From assembly GCA_003539375.1 (NCBI GenBank), contig DPPH01000162.1, positions 9,537 through 16,466 on the forward strand: a stretch of DNA of 6,930 nucleotides, in the 5' to 3' direction. Source of the DNA: Clostridiales bacterium. GTDB taxonomy: Bacteria > Bacillota > Clostridia > Tissierellales > Dethiosulfatibacteraceae. The notes under the pieces are model-generated. The model was not told where the DNA came from and made no database searches. It saw only the letters and a list, made by a program, of their open reading frames with translations. Shown here piece after piece: positions 5,955 to 6,930 of the stretch. The position numbers and the translations under genes were made by a program. How positions within the stretch are numbered: position 1 is the first letter of the stretch; every line of letters begins with the position of its first letter.

Positions 5955-6644
5955 ATGAAAGAAAAATATACAATCATGGAAATTCCTAAGGATGAAAGAC
6001 CTAGAGAAAAACTTCTCAAATACGGAGCAAAGTCCTTGACTAATTCAGAGTTAATAGGCATATTACTAAGAGTAGGCAGCAATAAGGATACAGCAATAAC
6101 CTTAGGTCAGAAAATTTTAAAAGAAAATGAAAAAGGCTTGTTAAATTTAGTAAATGCTACCCCAGGTAGTTTAAATAAATTTCACGGCGTAAGTAACGCT
6201 AAAGCAGCTACAATATTGGCAGCAGTAGAATTAGGAAAAAGAATTTCGTCTACAAAGGCCAGTGAAAGTTTTAAAATAACCTCTCCCCAAGATGTTTCTG
6301 CTCTTGTAATGGAGGATATGAGGTATTATAAAAAGGAATATTTTAGAATTATATTATTAGATACAAAAAATAAGGTAATAGATATTATTACTATATCCAT
6401 AGGAAGTTTAAACTCTTCAATTGTACATCCAAGAGAAGTTTTTTTAGAAGCAGTAAAAAAATCAAGTGCTTCAATAATACTTTTACACAATCACCCAAGC
6501 GGTGAAGTTCAACCTAGCAGAGAAGATATCAACATAACACAGAGATTAATTGAAGCAGGAGACATTATGGGTATTAAAGTACTAGATCACATAATAATTG
6601 GAGACGGAACTTATCTAAGTTTTAAAGAAGAAAATATTATTTAA
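5955..6644 (+). CDS. radC: RadC family protein (JAB/MPN metalloprotease-like domain)
   Basis: A 229-residue full-length member of the RadC (UPF0758) family. The N-terminal part has a helix-hairpin-helix-like region (about 65-97, with [15 protein letters not shown]), suggesting DNA contact. The C-terminal JAB domain holds a complete metal-binding JAMM motif: E161 in HPREVF and H178, H180 and D191 in HNHPSGxxxPSRED. These residues predict a zinc hydrolase fold. The historical name comes from an Escherichia coli radiation-sensitive mutant later traced to another gene, so a DNA-repair role is not secure and the true substrate is unknown. It lies between maf and mreB, its usual place in Firmicutes, 8 bases after maf and 11 bases before mreB. 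Here the domain appears in its chromosomal rather than its mobile-element setting. Confidence 0.95.
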   Translation: MKEKYTIMEIPKDERPREKLLKYGAKSLTNSELIGILLRVGSNKDTAITLGQKILKENEKGLLNLVNATPGSLNKFHGVSNAKAATILAAVELGKRISSTKASESFKITSPQDVSALVMEDMRYYKKEYFRIILLDTKNKVIDIITISIGSLNSSIVHPREVFLEAVKKSSASIILLHNHPSGEVQPSREDINITQRLIEAGDIMGIKVLDHIIIGDGTYLSFKEENII

Positions 6645-6650
6645 GGAGGT
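6643..6650 (+). promoter_or_regulatory. mreB ribosome binding site
   Basis: AAGGAGGT, a full Shine-Dalgarno match, overlaps the radC stop by two bases and ends 5 bases before the mreB ATG. It is the strongest site in the rightward run, fitting the high level of MreB needed to form filaments. Confidence 0.85.
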
Positions 6651-6655
6651 TTTTA

Positions 6656-6930
6656 ATGTCTTTTTTAGACGGGTTTTCAAAAAATTTAGGAATAGATTTA
6701 GGAACGGCTAACACATTAGCCTATATTAAAGGAAAAGGAATAGTTATAAATGAACCCTCTATAGTAGCAGTTGACAAAAAAAACGACAAAGTTATAGCAA
6801 TAGGCGAGGAAGCAAGCGAAATGCTGGAACGTACACCTAAAAACATAATAACCATAAGACCTTTAAAAAATGGAGTGATTGCTGATTTTGAAATAACCCA
6901 AATGATGCTTAAATACTTTATTAAAAAAAC
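6656..6930 (+). CDS. mreB: Rod-shape-determining actin-like protein MreB (5' part, cut by window edge)
   Basis: The first 91 codons of an actin-fold ATPase that forms membrane-bound filaments and guides lateral cell-wall synthesis. The reading frame is open to the right edge. Seen in it: the short N-terminal MSFLDGFSK stretch, the phosphate-1 motif [14 protein letters not shown] (about 10-23), the strand [11 protein letters not shown] and the strongly conserved [12 protein letters not shown] (about 68-79), all typical of MreB. The rest, about 245 residues, lies outside the window, so MreB cannot be fully separated here from close paralogues such as Mbl or MreBH. The position after maf and radC favours the mreB of the mreBCD cluster, predicting mreC and mreD to the right and a rod-shaped cell. 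Confidence 0.95.
   Translation, partial: MSFLDGFSKNLGIDLGTANTLAYIKGKGIVINEPSIVAVDKKNDKVIAIGEEASEMLERTPKNIITIRPLKNGVIADFEITQMMLKYFIKK

Noticed and set aside
6036..6064. TTGACT and CATATT spaced like a promoter inside radC
   Set aside because: The -10 is poor, and such matches are expected by chance in A/T-rich coding DNA.

Overview
The window is low-GC DNA (roughly one-third G+C by eye; A/T-rich third codon positions; many AGA and ATA codons) with strong AGGAGG-type ribosome binding sites and short gaps between genes. The gene content and order (lon-engB; maf-radC-mreB; a DUF4321 protein; a NusG-domain-II protein beside a Gx transporter) point to an anaerobic Firmicute of the Clostridia/Tissierellia type. 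This is a chromosomal core region. I see no transposase, phage gene, CRISPR array, tRNA, rRNA or recognisable riboswitch.

Layout. (1) Positions 27-3209, plus strand: the ATP-dependent protease Lon, the ribosome-assembly GTPase EngB (overlapping lon by 11 bases), and a 77-residue protein of unknown function that ends in Arg-Gly-Gly-Gly. (2) A perfect hairpin at 3209-3237 ends this unit and also ends the opposing gene. (3) Positions 3229-4059, minus strand: a single Mrp/Nbp35-type Fe-S carrier ATPase with a near-consensus sigma-A promoter (4099-4127). (4) Positions 4060-4207: the only sizeable intergenic region (148 bases), holding that promoter and four short inverted repeats. (5) Positions 4208 to the right edge, plus strand: six tightly spaced genes. 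They are a membrane-anchored NusG-domain-II protein, a Gx-family membrane protein, a small DUF4321 membrane protein, the Maf nucleotide pyrophosphatase, a RadC-family JAB-domain protein, and the first 91 codons of mreB, which runs off the window. No gene-free stretch exceeds 300 bases.

How the genes relate. Lon and EngB are housekeeping protein-quality-control and 50S-assembly factors. The maf-radC-mreB end is the familiar start of the Firmicute cell-shape and division cluster, which usually continues with mreC and mreD. The three genes ahead of maf encode membrane or membrane-anchored proteins whose functions are poorly known. Five start codons (engB, mrp, the NusG-domain gene, the DUF4321 gene and maf) are placed downstream of the longest possible start because the ribosome binding site fits the internal start better.

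I found no convincing new multi-gene system. The items most worth a second look are the 77-residue protein with the C-terminal glycine tail and no canonical start near a ribosome binding site, the inverted repeats around the mrp promoter, and the NusG-II/Gx/DUF4321 membrane gene trio.
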